This document shows, in pieces, positions 11,178 through 24,811 of a stretch of DNA of 64,000 nucleotides. Within the stretch, counting starts at the first letter, position 1. The number at the start of each line of letters is the position of its first letter. Source of the DNA: Chlorobiaceae bacterium (GTDB taxonomy: Bacteria; Bacteroidota; Chlorobiia; Chlorobiales; Chlorobiaceae). The notes below the pieces were generated by a model, which saw nothing but the letters and a program-made list of their open reading frames with translations, ran no database searches and was not told the DNA's origin. Location: contig JAAXXK010000005.1 of the NCBI GenBank assembly GCA_013334525.1, forward strand, positions 18,857 through 82,856. The letters are read 5' to 3'. The translations under genes were made by a program, and so were the position numbers.

Positions 11178-11710
11178 TTGAACCATGGGGAGTCGGGGTG
11201 TTTCAAATGGAGATTCCGGTCGAGTCCGAGCCAGTGTCCGGTAGGCAGAACAATGAACAGCACCGACATGGTTACGAGAGGAGGAATAGTGATGTTGTAG
11301 TATCCTCCTGCCGCGAAATTGAGAAGCAGGAAAAGGCCGAATGCCGCGTTGATCCGGGTGGTGAGTCCAAGAAGCATGGCAACGCCTACGAAGAGCTCTC
11401 CGATGGTCACGATCCAGGCGATCGGCATGACGAGCGGAATGGCGAAATGCTCAAGGTATGAAGCCTGGAACATGGCGACCTGGGCATCGAATGAGCCGCC
11501 GGGCAGCGCTGCTGCCTGCAACTCATGGAAACGTTTGAGGAAATGTCCTTTCATGATGTCGCTCCACATCCATCCTTTCACGACTTTGTGGTATACACCG
11601 TAAATGAAGAGCGAGGTGTAAAGATATCTGAGCAGGAGCGTCGCTATGACCCCGGAGGCCTTGAGTTTATGGGTGGCCAGGTAACTGCGGTTCCACTGGA
11701 AATCTGTCAT
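11174..11710 (-). CDS. DoxX family integral membrane protein
   Basis: The 178-residue protein has about four membrane helices (TLLLRYLYTSLFIYGVYH, IPLVMPIAWIVTIGELFVGVAMLLG, INAAFGLFLLLNFAAGG, LVTMSVLFIVLP). It includes the DoxX-type G(E/D)xxxGxxLLLG-like motif. DoxX proteins are linked to quinone-related redox chemistry in a few organisms, but most have no known reaction. It sits 57 bp downstream of priA on the same strand and is coupled to the TPR gene by a 4-bp overlap. Confidence 0.8.
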   Translation of the reverse strand: MTDFQWNRSYLATHKLKASGVIATLLLRYLYTSLFIYGVYHKVVKGWMWSDIMKGHFLKRFHELQAAALPGGSFDAQVAMFQASYLEHFAIPLVMPIAWIVTIGELFVGVAMLLGLTTRINAAFGLFLLLNFAAGGYYNITIPPLVTMSVLFIVLPTGHWLGLDRNLHLKHPDSPWFK

Positions 11711-11767
11711 ATACTGCTTTAATCAATGGTTTCGAAAACTACATCCGTAAAGTTACTAAAAAAATAA

Positions 11768-14209
<2,442 letters not shown>

Positions 14210-14278
14210 AATTAATCATTTGTTGCGCATTTCGACAGTCGGCCTCACTTCATGCACGTCGTGATCGAAATCCACAAG

Positions 14279-14310
14279 GGGGCACACCGGCAGGTGCGCC
14301 CCTTTCTTTT
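14279..14310 (+). terminator. Terminator-like hairpin in the priA-adk gap
   Basis: GGGGCACACC pairs with GGTGCGCCCC (10 positions, one mismatch) across a GGCA loop and is followed by TTTCTTTT. In the plus direction it has the form of an intrinsic terminator, but no plus-strand gene lies just upstream. On the minus strand it would sit in the priA leader. The function is unresolved. Confidence 0.4.
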
Positions 14311-14447
14311 GCTTTGCATCCCGATAAACCGGGAGTCGCGACCATAGTAAATGTGCCATAATTTTAATCAAATCAACGGCCTCGCGCGAGATCGTCGTTA
14401 ATTTCGGGGTCAACGACATTCTGTTGACACATTCGGGGAGCATGTAT

Positions 14448-14481
14448 AAAAAAAAGCCAGTGGGGTGCACTGACTTTTTTT
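14448..14481 (-). terminator. Terminator downstream of adk
   Basis: CAGTG/CACTG forms the core stem, with an outer G-C pair and A-tract/T-tract flanks (AAAAAAAA on one side, TTTTTTT on the other). It reads as a bidirectional terminator. It lies 25 bp after the adk stop on the minus strand and should end the rlmN-unknown-adk transcript. The rest of the 14210-14505 gap holds the hairpin noted separately and no convincing gene. Confidence 0.7.
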
Positions 14482-14505
14482 GATGGTATATCGCCTGAGC
14501 GGAGT

Positions 14506-15946
<1,441 letters not shown>

Positions 15947-15968
15947 GATGAGCTGGGCCGGTTAGTAA

Positions 15969-17081
15969 TTACTGCGGTTTCGAACCGTCATTTCCGGACA
16001 GGGTAGCTAATTGTCCGCATGCCGCATTTATAGCCGCGCCCTGACTTTTTCGGACGGTGACGTGCAAACCGGCATCCAGCAACTGCCTTACGAACGCGTT
16101 TTTACTGTCGCTGTAAGCAGGCTTGAACTTGAAATTAACGATTGGATTATAATCAATCAAATTAATTTTGCACGACAGCCTCTTTGCGAAGCGGGCAAGT
16201 TTTCGGCCATCTTCGACCGAATCGTTAATTCCCTTCAGCATCATGTAGACCAGGGTTACCGGTTGGCCTGTTTTTCGGTTGTATGCCGAGATCGCGCTGC
16301 TGAGCTCATCGAGGCTGTAGTTTTTAGCGACAGGCATCAGCAGCTCCCTTTTCTGCTGGTCTGCGCTGTGGAGTGACAAGGCGAGCTTGATCCTGAGGCC
16401 CGAATCGGTCAGGCGCTGTATGCCGGGCACCAGGCCTACGGTGGAGATCGAAATTCGTTTTTCGCTGATGCTGAAGCCATAATTCTTTTCCGTCATCGTG
16501 CCGATCGCCTCAAATACGTTGTCGAGGTTCAGGAGTGGTTCGCCCATACCCATGAATACGATGTTTGTTAGCCCCCGGCCATACCTTTTCAGGGCGTCTT
16601 CGTGCATCGCATAGACCTGGTCGGTCATTTCGAACGCGAACAGGTTTCTCCTGAAACCCATTTGCCCGGTGGCGCAGAAGGTGCAACCGAGAGGGCAGCC
16701 GACCTGGGCCGATATGCAGGCTGTCATTCGCTCTTCCGAAGGGATCAGCACGCTCTCCACGAATTCTCCGTCAGGGAGGCTGATCAGGTATTTGGATGTA
16801 GGCGACTGGTTGCAGGCGACGGTTCCTCCATCTTCGCTTTCGGAGCGGACAACCGAAGCCGACCGGATCGCCCAGTCGACCGCGAGCCTGGTGCGCAAAG
16901 CCATGCTGATTGAACTCATCGTTTCGAAATCACGGGCCTGCATGCCGTAAAGCCAGCGGTGAAGCTGGGCGGCCCGGAACCTCGGCTCGCCCATATCCGC
17001 CATGAGGTCGGCAAGCTGATTTCTGGTCAGCTCCTTGATGTTCGGCAGGAGAGGCTCTGATGACTGATGGTTATTGCTCAT
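15969..17081 (-). CDS. rlmN: 23S rRNA (adenine-2503-C2)/tRNA-A37 methyltransferase, radical SAM
   Basis: RlmN methylates A2503 of 23S rRNA, and A37 in some tRNAs, by a radical-SAM ping-pong mechanism. The 370-residue protein has the cluster motif CPLGCTFCATGQMGF, the GMGEPLLN motif, and C-terminal TVRKSQGAAINAACGQL with the second catalytic cysteine. The N-terminal helical accessory domain is present (QLHRWLYGMQARDFETM). It leads the rlmN-unknown-adk run; the 144-bp AT-rich gap upstream is shared with a divergent regulator. Confidence 0.96.
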   Translation of the reverse strand: MSNNHQSSEPLLPNIKELTRNQLADLMADMGEPRFRAAQLHRWLYGMQARDFETMSSISMALRTRLAVDWAIRSASVVRSESEDGGTVACNQSPTSKYLISLPDGEFVESVLIPSEERMTACISAQVGCPLGCTFCATGQMGFRRNLFAFEMTDQVYAMHEDALKRYGRGLTNIVFMGMGEPLLNLDNVFEAIGTMTEKNYGFSISEKRISISTVGLVPGIQRLTDSGLRIKLALSLHSADQQKRELLMPVAKNYSLDELSSAISAYNRKTGQPVTLVYMMLKGINDSVEDGRKLARFAKRLSCKINLIDYNPIVNFKFKPAYSDSKNAFVRQLLDAGLHVTVRKSQGAAINAACGQLATLSGNDGSKPQ

Positions 17082-17225
17082 TTCTTGTTGCTGTAGGTAC
17101 AGGATTGGAGGTTAATTTTCATAGGGGCTGACAATGATTTGCCATTGCCGTTGATCGATAAAAAAAGTAAGTTATAACACAAATAAATTCCTGTCACACA
17201 GTTAGTAAATCAGTGCGAGAATATA

Positions 17226-17567
17226 ATGTCCCAGGAACCATCGAAAGAAAAAAAGGATTACAATCATCAGTTGCTCGATAAGATGATCCATGCGAGGATA
17301 CGTTTTGCCGCACTGGCATATCTCCTGAGCGTCAATGAAGCATCGTTTGTAGAGCTTCGCGACAGCATCAGGGCTACGGACGGTAATCTCAGCATTCACC
17401 TCAGGAAGCTTGAGGCCGTCGGTTATGTCGAATGCATCAAGAGCTTCGAGAGCAGGAAGCCTTTGACAAGTTATCGGGTGACCGAAACAGGACGCGAGGC
17501 GTTTATACGTCATCGTCGCCATTTCGACATGTTCTGTGAGGATTTGACCGGATTGCAAATGGCCTGA
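17226..17567 (+). CDS. Winged-helix transcriptional regulator (HTH_34/ArsR-MarR-like)
   Basis: The 113-residue protein reads as one winged-helix domain: RIRFAALAYLLSVNEASFVELRDSIRATDGNLSIHLRKLEAVGYVECIKSF gives the helices, and RKPLTSYRVTETGREAF the wing. This is the pattern of small HTH_34 DNA-binding proteins. No effector site or metal-binding cysteines are visible, so the signal it senses is unknown. It may regulate itself or the divergent rlmN operon. Confidence 0.8.
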   Translation: MSQEPSKEKKDYNHQLLDKMIHARIRFAALAYLLSVNEASFVELRDSIRATDGNLSIHLRKLEAVGYVECIKSFESRKPLTSYRVTETGREAFIRHRRHFDMFCEDLTGLQMA

Positions 17568-17703
17568 AACAGTTTTCCGATCGGATTTTCTCGTGATCGG
17601 CAGCAAGCTTTTTCAGTACCCTTGATCCTCAAGTCCCGGCATAGCCATTTATTTTTTTCTTGCGTTCTACACCGTCGTTTTTTGCCAACCATTTCCTGAC
17701 CCG

Positions 17704-18765
17704 ATGATTATTCCCGAATATGGCCGGACACTGACTTCGAATGAATGGCAGCCGGTCATCGATGAGTTGCTCGACGGCAGGCACATCATTCTTTCGACCC
17801 ACGAGAATTCCGACGGTGACGGCCTTGGCAGCGAAGTTGCACTTGCTGTTGCGCTCAAGGCCCTTGGCAAGGAGGTATCGATCTTCAATCCCACAGAAGT
17901 TCCTCCGAATTACCAGTTCCTCAGGGAAACTTTCGATATAAAGGTTTTTCGTGACCGTGACGAAGAGAGCATGCAGGAGATCTATCTGGCAGATTTGCTG
18001 GTCGTGCTTGACGCCAACCTTCACGATCGCATCGGTAAAATCTGGCCTCACGTGGAATTTGCGCGTGAAATGAGCAAGCTCAGGATCGTTTGCGTGGATC
18101 ACCATCTCGAACCTGAGGATTTCACCGATCTGACGATCTGCGAAACCTATGCATCTTCGACCGGTGAACTGGTCTGCGACCTGATCACGGCCATGGAGGC
18201 CCATACCGGCAAGGTTCTGTTCACTGCCGATTCGGCATCGGCCCTCTATGCGGCGATCATGACCGATACCGGATCGTTCAGGTTTCCAAAGAGTACCCCT
18301 TACGTCTACCGGGTTGCCGGGCTTCTGGTTGAAAAAGGCGCCAATCCGGAACTGGTCTACGATCGAATCTACAACTCACTGACGCCCCAGGGACTGAAGC
18401 TCCTTGGCTTGTCGTTGTCAAGCATCAGGATCATTGAAGAGGGGCTGGTCTCATGGCTTTTCATCAGCCAGGAGATGCTTGTCCAGACCGAAAGCAAGCT
18501 TTTCGACACGGACCTTATCATCCGCTACCTGCTGAGCGTGCCGACGGTAAAGGTTGCCGTGCTGATTGTCGAGATGCAGGATGGCCGCACCAAGGTCAGT
18601 TTCAGGTCACGCGGCAGGATATTCGTCAATCGGCTCGCCGGGCTCTACGGCGGAGGCGGCCATATGAACGCCGCAGGCGCATTGCTTAAAATGTCGGCGG
18701 ACAAGGCGCAAATGGTCATTCTGGAAGATCTTCGTAAGTTTGTCCATGAAGAGGTCAAAGAGTAA
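17704..18765 (+). CDS. DHH/DHHA1 phosphoesterase (NrnA-like oligoribonuclease/pAp phosphatase)
   Basis: The 353-residue protein carries the DHH-family metal motifs: HENSDGDGLGSE near residue 33, DANLHDRIG, and the VDHHLEPEDF box. The C-terminal DHHA1 motif is GGGGHMNAAG. This is the layout of NrnA, which degrades short RNA oligomers and dephosphorylates 3'-phosphoadenosine-5'-phosphate. The assignment to NrnA rather than another DHH branch is inferred. It lies 136 bp after the regulator and 36 bp before pepA. Confidence 0.85.
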   Translation: MIIPEYGRTLTSNEWQPVIDELLDGRHIILSTHENSDGDGLGSEVALAVALKALGKEVSIFNPTEVPPNYQFLRETFDIKVFRDRDEESMQEIYLADLLVVLDANLHDRIGKIWPHVEFAREMSKLRIVCVDHHLEPEDFTDLTICETYASSTGELVCDLITAMEAHTGKVLFTADSASALYAAIMTDTGSFRFPKSTPYVYRVAGLLVEKGANPELVYDRIYNSLTPQGLKLLGLSLSSIRIIEEGLVSWLFISQEMLVQTESKLFDTDLIIRYLLSVPTVKVAVLIVEMQDGRTKVSFRSRGRIFVNRLAGLYGGGGHMNAAGALLKMSADKAQMVILEDLRKFVHEEVKE

Positions 18766-18801
18766 CACTGTCATTCTATCATTAAACTTTTTCGTTATAG
18801 C

Positions 18802-20319
18802 ATGAAGATTACCGTAACAGCAAAAGATGGTACGTCGGTCAAGGCAGATATCCTTGCCCTGCCGTTCAATACGAAAGATCTGAAAAAAGAGGCCGCAAAA
18901 GTCCTGCAGGGCCTCGGAATAAATGCGAGCGCAGCCGAGGATTTCAAGGGATCCGCAGGTGAGCTTGCACTCCTGTATCGTCCAGCCTCAGGCAAGGGGG
19001 CATCGCGGATCGCGCTTCTTGGCCTGGGCGAGGGCAAAACCAACGACGATTACCGCAAGGCGGCAGAATCCCTTGCCCGCAAGGCGGTCGATATGCATCT
19101 TGGCGTTGTGGCTTTCGACTGTTCGGAAATGACGCAATGGTCGAAACATTCGAAGCGGAGCCCCGAATACCTTGCGGCCTTGCTGGCGGAAGGTTTTTTG
19201 TACGGCGCCTATCGTTTTGACCGCCTTAAAAGCGACAAGCTCGATAAAGAGAAGAAGAAAGGTGCCGACAAACCGAAAACGGTCGCAGAGCTGGTGCTTG
19301 CCGGTTGCGGTGAACATACCCCCGAAGTTGAAAAAGGGAGCGATTCAGGCTCGATTATCGGATTATGCCAGAATATGAGCAGGGATCTGGTCAATCTTCC
19401 GGGCAGCCACCTTTCGGCTGAAGATCTTGCCGAGGCAGCCAGGGAGGCAGGCAAAAGGGGTTGTTTCGACGTGACGGTGTTCGACAGGAAGAGGATCGCG
19501 GAACTGGGGATGGGTGGGCTTCTGGCCGTCAACCAGGGCAGCGAGCAGCCTCCGACATTCATTATTCTCGATTACCAGCCGAAAGGCAAGCACAAGAAGA
19601 GCGTTGCCCTTGTCGGCAAGGGCGTCACCTTCGATTCCGGAGGTATCTCCATCAAGCCGGCCCAGGGAATGGACGAGATGAAATCGGACATGTCCGGAGC
19701 AGCCTGCGTCATCGGCACGATCGAAGCCGTTGCCCGTCTCGGCCTGCCGGTCAGGGTCATCGGCCTTATTCCGGCGACCGACAACATGCCCAGCGGCTCT
19801 GCACTGAAGCCCGGCGATGTCATTACCACCATGTCCGGCATCACGGTTGATGTCGGCAACACCGATGCTGAAGGGCGGCTGATCCTGGCCGACGCACTGA
19901 CCTATGCCAAAAAGGAGTACGATCCAGATGTGCTTATCGACCTGGCGACCCTCACCGGGGCTTGCGTCGTTGCCCTGGGCCATCAGGCGGCCGGCCTGTT
20001 CAGCAACGAAGACGGACTGGCCGACGATCTTTTCAGGTCAGGGCAGTCTACAGGGGAAAAAGTCTGGCGGATGCCTCTCTGGGAGGAGTATGATGAACTG
20101 ATCAAGTCGGATGTCGCCGATGTGAGCAACACCGGCGGACGATGGGGGGGAGCGGTCACTGCGGCCAAGTTCCTCGAAAAATTCATCGACGGGCACAAGT
20201 GCTGGGCACATGTCGATATCGCCGGGCCTGCCTTTTTGGCGAAAGTCGGCGGCAAAGCGCCTGGAGGAACCGGTTTTGGCGTGCGTCTTCTGGTTGATCT
20301 TTTGAAAGGGTGGTCGTGA
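18802..20319 (+). CDS. pepA: Leucyl aminopeptidase (M17, cytosol aminopeptidase)
   Basis: This is a two-metal cytoplasmic aminopeptidase. In the 505-residue protein the C-terminal catalytic domain has GKGVTFDSGGISIKP near residue 273, KSDMSGAA, and the signature NTDAEGRLILADAL near residue 352. The metal-binding Asp/Glu/Lys set is intact. The N-terminal macro-like domain is diverged, as usual. It follows the DHH gene closely and may share its transcript. Confidence 0.95.
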   Translation: MKITVTAKDGTSVKADILALPFNTKDLKKEAAKVLQGLGINASAAEDFKGSAGELALLYRPASGKGASRIALLGLGEGKTNDDYRKAAESLARKAVDMHLGVVAFDCSEMTQWSKHSKRSPEYLAALLAEGFLYGAYRFDRLKSDKLDKEKKKGADKPKTVAELVLAGCGEHTPEVEKGSDSGSIIGLCQNMSRDLVNLPGSHLSAEDLAEAAREAGKRGCFDVTVFDRKRIAELGMGGLLAVNQGSEQPPTFIILDYQPKGKHKKSVALVGKGVTFDSGGISIKPAQGMDEMKSDMSGAACVIGTIEAVARLGLPVRVIGLIPATDNMPSGSALKPGDVITTMSGITVDVGNTDAEGRLILADALTYAKKEYDPDVLIDLATLTGACVVALGHQAAGLFSNEDGLADDLFRSGQSTGEKVWRMPLWEEYDELIKSDVADVSNTGGRWGGAVTAAKFLEKFIDGHKCWAHVDIAGPAFLAKVGGKAPGGTGFGVRLLVDLLKGWS

Positions 20320-20395
20320 GAGCTGCCCGAAGGGTTTGGGAGTGTTGTAGTTGTCCCCTGGATTTTCAATGAAATAATTACAAGATTCAGTCGCC

Positions 20396-21100
20396 ATGGC
20401 CGTTGTCAGACAGAACCCGGTAGTGATCATTCCCGGGGTGCTTTTCTGGGATTCTCTCTACGAGGTGATGAGAGATGCCCTGTCAGCATGGATTCCGAAG
20501 GAGAAGATTGCCATTGCCCCGGTCAGCATGCTCGACTGGGTAGGGTTTCCCCCTTCCCCCGAGCGCTCGACCAATCGTGTCATGGCGACCCTGGACCTTG
20601 CGGTACGGAAGATGGCCGCCCGTTTTCCCGGTGAACCGGTGACCATCGTAGCCCACAGCGGCGGGGGCACGGTTGCCATGGTCTATCTCCTTGAAAATGC
20701 GTTCCAGGGGGATGTTTATGCCGTGAACGGAATGGTCGGCAGGCTGTTAACCCTCGGAACCCCATTTCATACGCATGAACATTTCGCAAAAATCAAGACA
20801 GATTTTATCTTCAGCCATCTGAGCGCTGAATTTTTCCGGAAGTACCATGTGGTGTCGGTTGTCAGTGACCGGTACCGCGGCTCGACCAGCGGCAACATGC
20901 TCGAAAGGCTTTGCAGCATGTTCTACCTGAGCGTCACTGACGATGGAAATCTTGACGGCGATGGAGTTGTTCCTGCAAAAAGCTGTTTTCTTGAAGGAGC
21001 AGAAAATGTTACTATACCCGAATGTGAGCATCTGCCGGCACCACACACAAGGTGGTACGGCACCAAAGAGGGAGTTGAACAATGGATAGAATGGCTTTGA
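20396..21100 (+). CDS. Alpha/beta-hydrolase, lipase-like
   Basis: The 234-residue protein shows the nucleophile elbow [14 protein letters not shown] near residue 85, close to the GxSxG lipase motif. A possible oxyanion segment [12 protein letters not shown] is at the N-terminus. The acid may be the Asp in [10 protein letters not shown] and the base the His in [13 protein letters not shown]. It resembles PGAP1/lipase-type hydrolases, but the substrate is unknown and no signal peptide is clear. Its last 19 bp overlap the start of the lipoprotein gene, which suggests coupled expression. Confidence 0.75.
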   Translation: MAVVRQNPVVIIPGVLFWDSLYEVMRDALSAWIPKEKIAIAPVSMLDWVGFPPSPERSTNRVMATLDLAVRKMAARFPGEPVTIVAHSGGGTVAMVYLLENAFQGDVYAVNGMVGRLLTLGTPFHTHEHFAKIKTDFIFSHLSAEFFRKYHVVSVVSDRYRGSTSGNMLERLCSMFYLSVTDDGNLDGDGVVPAKSCFLEGAENVTIPECEHLPAPHTRWYGTKEGVEQWIEWL

Positions 21101-21927
21101 AGCCCATGAAGCGTATAATCGTACTGTTGCTTGTGGCCGCGATGGTGGCCGGAATCTCATCGTGCACCCAGGATCAGCAGAAGAAGGAGGAGCAGCAGCA
21201 TCTTGAGTCGATGATGGCGATCCTCGTCCAGGTACAGAAGAACCTTGGACGGATTCGCCAGAAAGAGGCCGTTGTCGTAAGGCTCTCTTCGGACGTCGAG
21301 GGCAGGAAAACGCAGAGCGCGGAACAGATCGGCAAGGAGATCTACAGCAACATACGGTTCATAGACTCGACGCTTTCGGCCAGTAAAAACCTGGTCAGCA
21401 GGCTTGAAAAGGAGAACCATGATTCCAAATACCGCGTAGAGGCGGTTGACCGCATGACCGGCGACCTGAAGGGCGACATCGAAACGAAGGGCAGGGAAGT
21501 GGCCACCATGAAGGGTGAGATTTCCAAGCTCAACAAGCAGATATCCCAGCTCATGTCAACCGTCGACGTCATGGACGAGGTCATCAGCGATCAGGAAAGC
21601 CAGATGTCGAAGGCGTACTATATATCGGGAACGACCGCTCAGCTCGCGGCCAAGGGTGTTCTTGTCGCCCCGGGCGGTATCGCACGTTTTTTTGGCGCCG
21701 GACCCGTGCTTGCCAACGATTTCGATACGAAAACCTTCAAGCAGATCGATATTTCCGAAACGAGGGACCTGTTTTTCGACAAGCCATCCCGCAATCTCCA
21801 TATCATCACTCCGCACACCAAGGGCTCCTATGATCTTGTGGGCGGTAAAAATTCCTCTCTTCTCCTGATAAGGGATGAAGCGGAATTCTGGAGAAAATCA
21901 CGCTGCCTGATTATCGTTGTCGACTGA
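21082..21927 (+). CDS. Coiled-coil lipoprotein, unknown function
   Basis: The signal peptide [20 protein letters not shown] ends in a lipobox (GISSC), so the protein is probably anchored to a membrane. A long coiled coil follows, about residues 40-180 (rich in [15 protein letters not shown]). A compact C-terminal domain contains [17 protein letters not shown] and [15 protein letters not shown]. Similar proteins occur in Bacteroidota/Chlorobiota, but I cannot name a function. The start at 21082 has GGAG 8 bp upstream inside the lipase gene; an ATG 24 bp later (MKRIIV) is the alternative. Confidence 0.7.
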   Translation: MDRMALKPMKRIIVLLLVAAMVAGISSCTQDQQKKEEQQHLESMMAILVQVQKNLGRIRQKEAVVVRLSSDVEGRKTQSAEQIGKEIYSNIRFIDSTLSASKNLVSRLEKENHDSKYRVEAVDRMTGDLKGDIETKGREVATMKGEISKLNKQISQLMSTVDVMDEVISDQESQMSKAYYISGTTAQLAAKGVLVAPGGIARFFGAGPVLANDFDTKTFKQIDISETRDLFFDKPSRNLHIITPHTKGSYDLVGGKNSSLLLIRDEAEFWRKSRCLIIVVD

Positions 21928-22056
21928 GCCGCATTTCCAGCCCGTAGCATCGGGGGCCGCAGTAGCCATGGATGCACGGTAGCCGCATGTGTATTGAAAA
22001 CAATAAGTTGTCAACCGCAGGTATTGCGGAGGGATTCGAATTAAAACTCAGGGTGC

Positions 22057-23400
22057 ATGAAGATTACCATATTTGGATCCGGTTATGTAGGTCTTGTTAC
22101 AGGGGCATGTTTTGCAGAAGTTGGCAACGAAGTGCTGTGCGTCGATATCGACGAGGCCAAGGTCGCCCGTCTCAAAGAGGGTGAGATCCCGATTTATGAG
22201 CCCGGTTTGGAGGATATTGTCGTTGAAAACCTACGCGAAGGGCGCCTGAAATTCACCACCAGCATCCCTGAAGGGGTCGCTTTCGGTATCTACCAGTTCA
22301 TCGCCGTCGGCACGCCGCCCGATGAGGATGGATCCGCAGATCTCCGTCATGTACTGAGCGTCGCCGAAAGCATTGGGCGTCACATGGAGGATTACCGCAT
22401 CGTAATCAACAAATCTACAGTTCCTGTCGGTACGGCCGATCTGGTTCGTCAGACGATCGGTACGGTGCTTGCCGAAAGGGGGAAGGAGATCGATTATGAC
22501 GTTGTTTCCAACCCTGAGTTCCTCAAGGAGGGCAATGCCGTCGACGATTTCATGAAACCGGAACGCATTGTTGTCGGCGTGGACAACCCGAGGACTAAAG
22601 AGCTTCTGCGTAACCTCTACTCGCCCTTCAATCGCAGCCATGAGCGCTTTATCGCCATGGATATCCGCTCGGCGGAACTGACGAAATACGCAGCCAATGC
22701 GATGCTGGCTACCAAGATAAGCTTCATGAACGAGATCGCGAACATCTCCGAGCGTGTCGGTGCGGATGTCGAAGCCGTGCGCAGGGGCATCGGCTCAGAC
22801 TCGAGGATCGGCTTTGCCTTTATCTATCCGGGGGTCGGCTACGGCGGTTCCTGTTTTCCGAAGGATGTGCAGGCACTGGAACGCACGGCAAGGAAACATG
22901 GCTACGATTCCCGTATCCTGCAGGCTGTCGAAGCGGTCAACAACGACCAGAAGCTTCATCTCGTATCGAAGATCCGTGAGCATTTCAAGGGTGACCTCAA
23001 GGGGCGGGTGATCGCTCTCTGGGGCCTGGCCTTCAAGCCGAACACCGACGACATGCGCGAGGCTCCGAGTCGCCGGGTCATGGAGGAGTTATGGAAGGAA
23101 GGGGTCAGCATCAGGGCCTACGATCCCGTGGCCATGCACGAAGCGAGGCGGCTCTATGGAGATCGCCAGGATCTTGTGCTCGCCGAAAATCCGGAATCGG
23201 CCGCAAAAGGGGCCGATGCCCTGGTCGTGTTGACTGAATGGATGGTATTCCGTAGCCCCGATTTCGACCAGATCCGCAAATCCCTGCGCCAGCCGGTGAT
23301 CTTTGACGGAAGGAATATCTATAACCCTGAAGTGATGGAGCAGCTCGGATTCAGCTATTATTCCATCGGCCGGTTGGCCCGCGTGGCGAAACTTACCTGA
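22057..23400 (+). CDS. ugd: UDP-glucose 6-dehydrogenase
   Basis: This enzyme oxidises UDP-glucose to UDP-glucuronate with two NAD for polysaccharide synthesis. The 447-residue protein has the N-terminal Rossmann motif [17 protein letters not shown], the KSTVPVGT segment, and the catalytic cysteine in GGSCFPKD near residue 265. A second Rossmann domain follows ([23 protein letters not shown]). UDP-mannose/GlcNAc-type paralogs exist, but the GACFAE and FPKD motifs favour UDP-glucose. Its 3' end overlaps convergent thiD by 43 bp. Confidence 0.93.
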   Translation: MKITIFGSGYVGLVTGACFAEVGNEVLCVDIDEAKVARLKEGEIPIYEPGLEDIVVENLREGRLKFTTSIPEGVAFGIYQFIAVGTPPDEDGSADLRHVLSVAESIGRHMEDYRIVINKSTVPVGTADLVRQTIGTVLAERGKEIDYDVVSNPEFLKEGNAVDDFMKPERIVVGVDNPRTKELLRNLYSPFNRSHERFIAMDIRSAELTKYAANAMLATKISFMNEIANISERVGADVEAVRRGIGSDSRIGFAFIYPGVGYGGSCFPKDVQALERTARKHGYDSRILQAVEAVNNDQKLHLVSKIREHFKGDLKGRVIALWGLAFKPNTDDMREAPSRRVMEELWKEGVSIRAYDPVAMHEARRLYGDRQDLVLAENPESAAKGADALVVLTEWMVFRSPDFDQIRKSLRQPVIFDGRNIYNPEVMEQLGFSYYSIGRLARVAKLT

Positions 23401-24200
23401 GGAAAGTGCTGTAGCGGCCCGTTACCGCGTCCAAGGCGCCATAAGGCTCCTGATTGCAGGGCTGAGTTCGTGTAGGCTATGGCTTTGCCGACAGCATCGG
23501 CCATAGCCTCACCCTTCGCCAGACCGGACGCTATGGCTGACGACAGGGTGCAACCGGTTCCATGCGTATTGTTCGTGGCTATTCTCCGGTTTGAGAACCA
23601 GTAGAACCGTCCCTCGTGCAGCAGGCAGTCGCGGCATTCGCTTCCCTCCCCATGTCCCCCTTTGACCAGTACAGAATTTGCGCCATCACGCTGGAGCATT
23701 CTCGCCATCTTTTCGATCTCGGCTTCACTTGACGGATTTTGTTCGCATCCACTCAACAGGGCCGCTTCGGGCAGGTTCGGGGTTATCAGTGTCGCAAGCG
23801 GGAAGAGTCGCCTCATTGAAGCGGCAGCATAGGCGGGAAACAGCTCTTTGCCGCCCGTAGAACGCAAAACGGTATCCAGTACGACAGGAACCCTCTTGAG
23901 GCCGCCGATAAGCTCTGCGACCGTTTCTGCGGCCTCCTGCGAACCGAGCATGCCGATCTTGACCGCATCGATCCCGATCTCCTCTGCAATTGCTGTGAAT
24001 TGTCGTGCGATGAACGGTGCCGGAACGGCATATGAATCCAGTACCCCCATGGTGTTCTGGGCCGTTATGGCAGTGATGACGCTCAGCCCGTAACAGCCGC
24101 ACGCAGCGACAGTTTTCAGGTCTGCCTGTATTCCCGCCCCCCCGCTGCCGTCTGAACCGGCGATGGTCAGGACGGTGGTGTAATCTTTTTGCTGGTTCAT
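23358..24200 (-). CDS. thiD: Hydroxymethylpyrimidine/phosphomethylpyrimidine kinase
   Basis: ThiD makes HMP-pyrophosphate for thiamine synthesis. The protein of about 280 residues has [19 protein letters not shown] at the N-terminus, TAQNTMGV, and the ribokinase-family C-terminal motif [17 protein letters not shown]. The selected ATG overlaps the thiE stop as ATGA; the ORF-track start is 6 bp upstream. It is the last gene of tenI-thiE-thiD. The extra C-terminal tail runs 43 bp into the convergent ugd. Confidence 0.95.
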   Translation of the reverse strand: MNQQKDYTTVLTIAGSDGSGGAGIQADLKTVAACGCYGLSVITAITAQNTMGVLDSYAVPAPFIARQFTAIAEEIGIDAVKIGMLGSQEAAETVAELIGGLKRVPVVLDTVLRSTGGKELFPAYAAASMRRLFPLATLITPNLPEAALLSGCEQNPSSEAEIEKMARMLQRDGANSVLVKGGHGEGSECRDCLLHEGRFYWFSNRRIATNNTHGTGCTLSSAIASGLAKGEAMADAVGKAIAYTNSALQSGALWRLGRGNGPLQHFPQVSFATRANRPME

Positions 24201-24811
24201 TGCCATATCTGGTTGACCAGAGTCCTTGTGGCCGATACAGGGTCAATGGCTCCTGAAACCGCCGATATGACCGCGACGGCCGATGCCCCGGCGGCCATTA
24301 CCTTCCGGAGATTGTCCATATTTATACCTCCTATGGCAACTACCGGCAGGCCTGACGCTTTGGCGATCTCACGAATCGGAGCCGTTCCGAGGGGCGGTGA
24401 GGTTTTTTCCTTTGAAAAGGTAGGGAATATGTGTCCTGCGCCGATATAGTCTGCGCCATCGTCGCGGGCTTTTTCGGCTTCAGCGGCGCTAGAGACCGAA
24501 ACACCGATGATGGTGTCCGGACCCAGAAGTGAACGCGCAGCGGAAGCCGGCAGGTCATCCTGTCCAAGGTGCACGCCGTCAGCGTGCATGGCCAGGGCGA
24601 TATCTACCCTGTCGTTGACGATAAAAACGGCGTCACGTTGCCGGCAGAGTTCCTGTATTCTTGAGGCCCATTCATAAAGCTCCCGTCCGGAAGCCGTTTT
24701 CCTGCGCAACTGTACCATGCGGGCACCTCCGTCAAGGGCCATGCCGGCAAGTTTGACGGGACAGAGGTGCTCATCGGTGATGACGCAGAGAAATTTACGG
24801 GGAAGTATCAT
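24197..24811 (-). CDS. thiE: Thiamine-phosphate synthase
   Basis: ThiE joins HMP-pyrophosphate and thiazole phosphate to form thiamine phosphate. The 204-residue TIM-barrel protein keeps the active-site set: [34 protein letters not shown] (the ND and QDD metal ligands), [18 protein letters not shown] and AIGGI. It overlaps the tenI-like gene and thiD by 4 bp each as ATGA junctions. That arrangement gives a tightly coupled three-gene thiamine operon. Confidence 0.95.
   Translation of the reverse strand: MILPRKFLCVITDEHLCPVKLAGMALDGGARMVQLRRKTASGRELYEWASRIQELCRQRDAVFIVNDRVDIALAMHADGVHLGQDDLPASAARSLLGPDTIIGVSVSSAAEAEKARDDGADYIGAGHIFPTFSKEKTSPPLGTAPIREIAKASGLPVVAIGGINMDNLRKVMAAGASAVAVISAVSGAIDPVSATRTLVNQIWQ

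Noticed and set aside
14216-14470. 84-codon minus-strand ORF between priA and adk
   Set aside because: It spans two hairpins and part of a terminator, lacks a recognisable domain and has no ribosome site.
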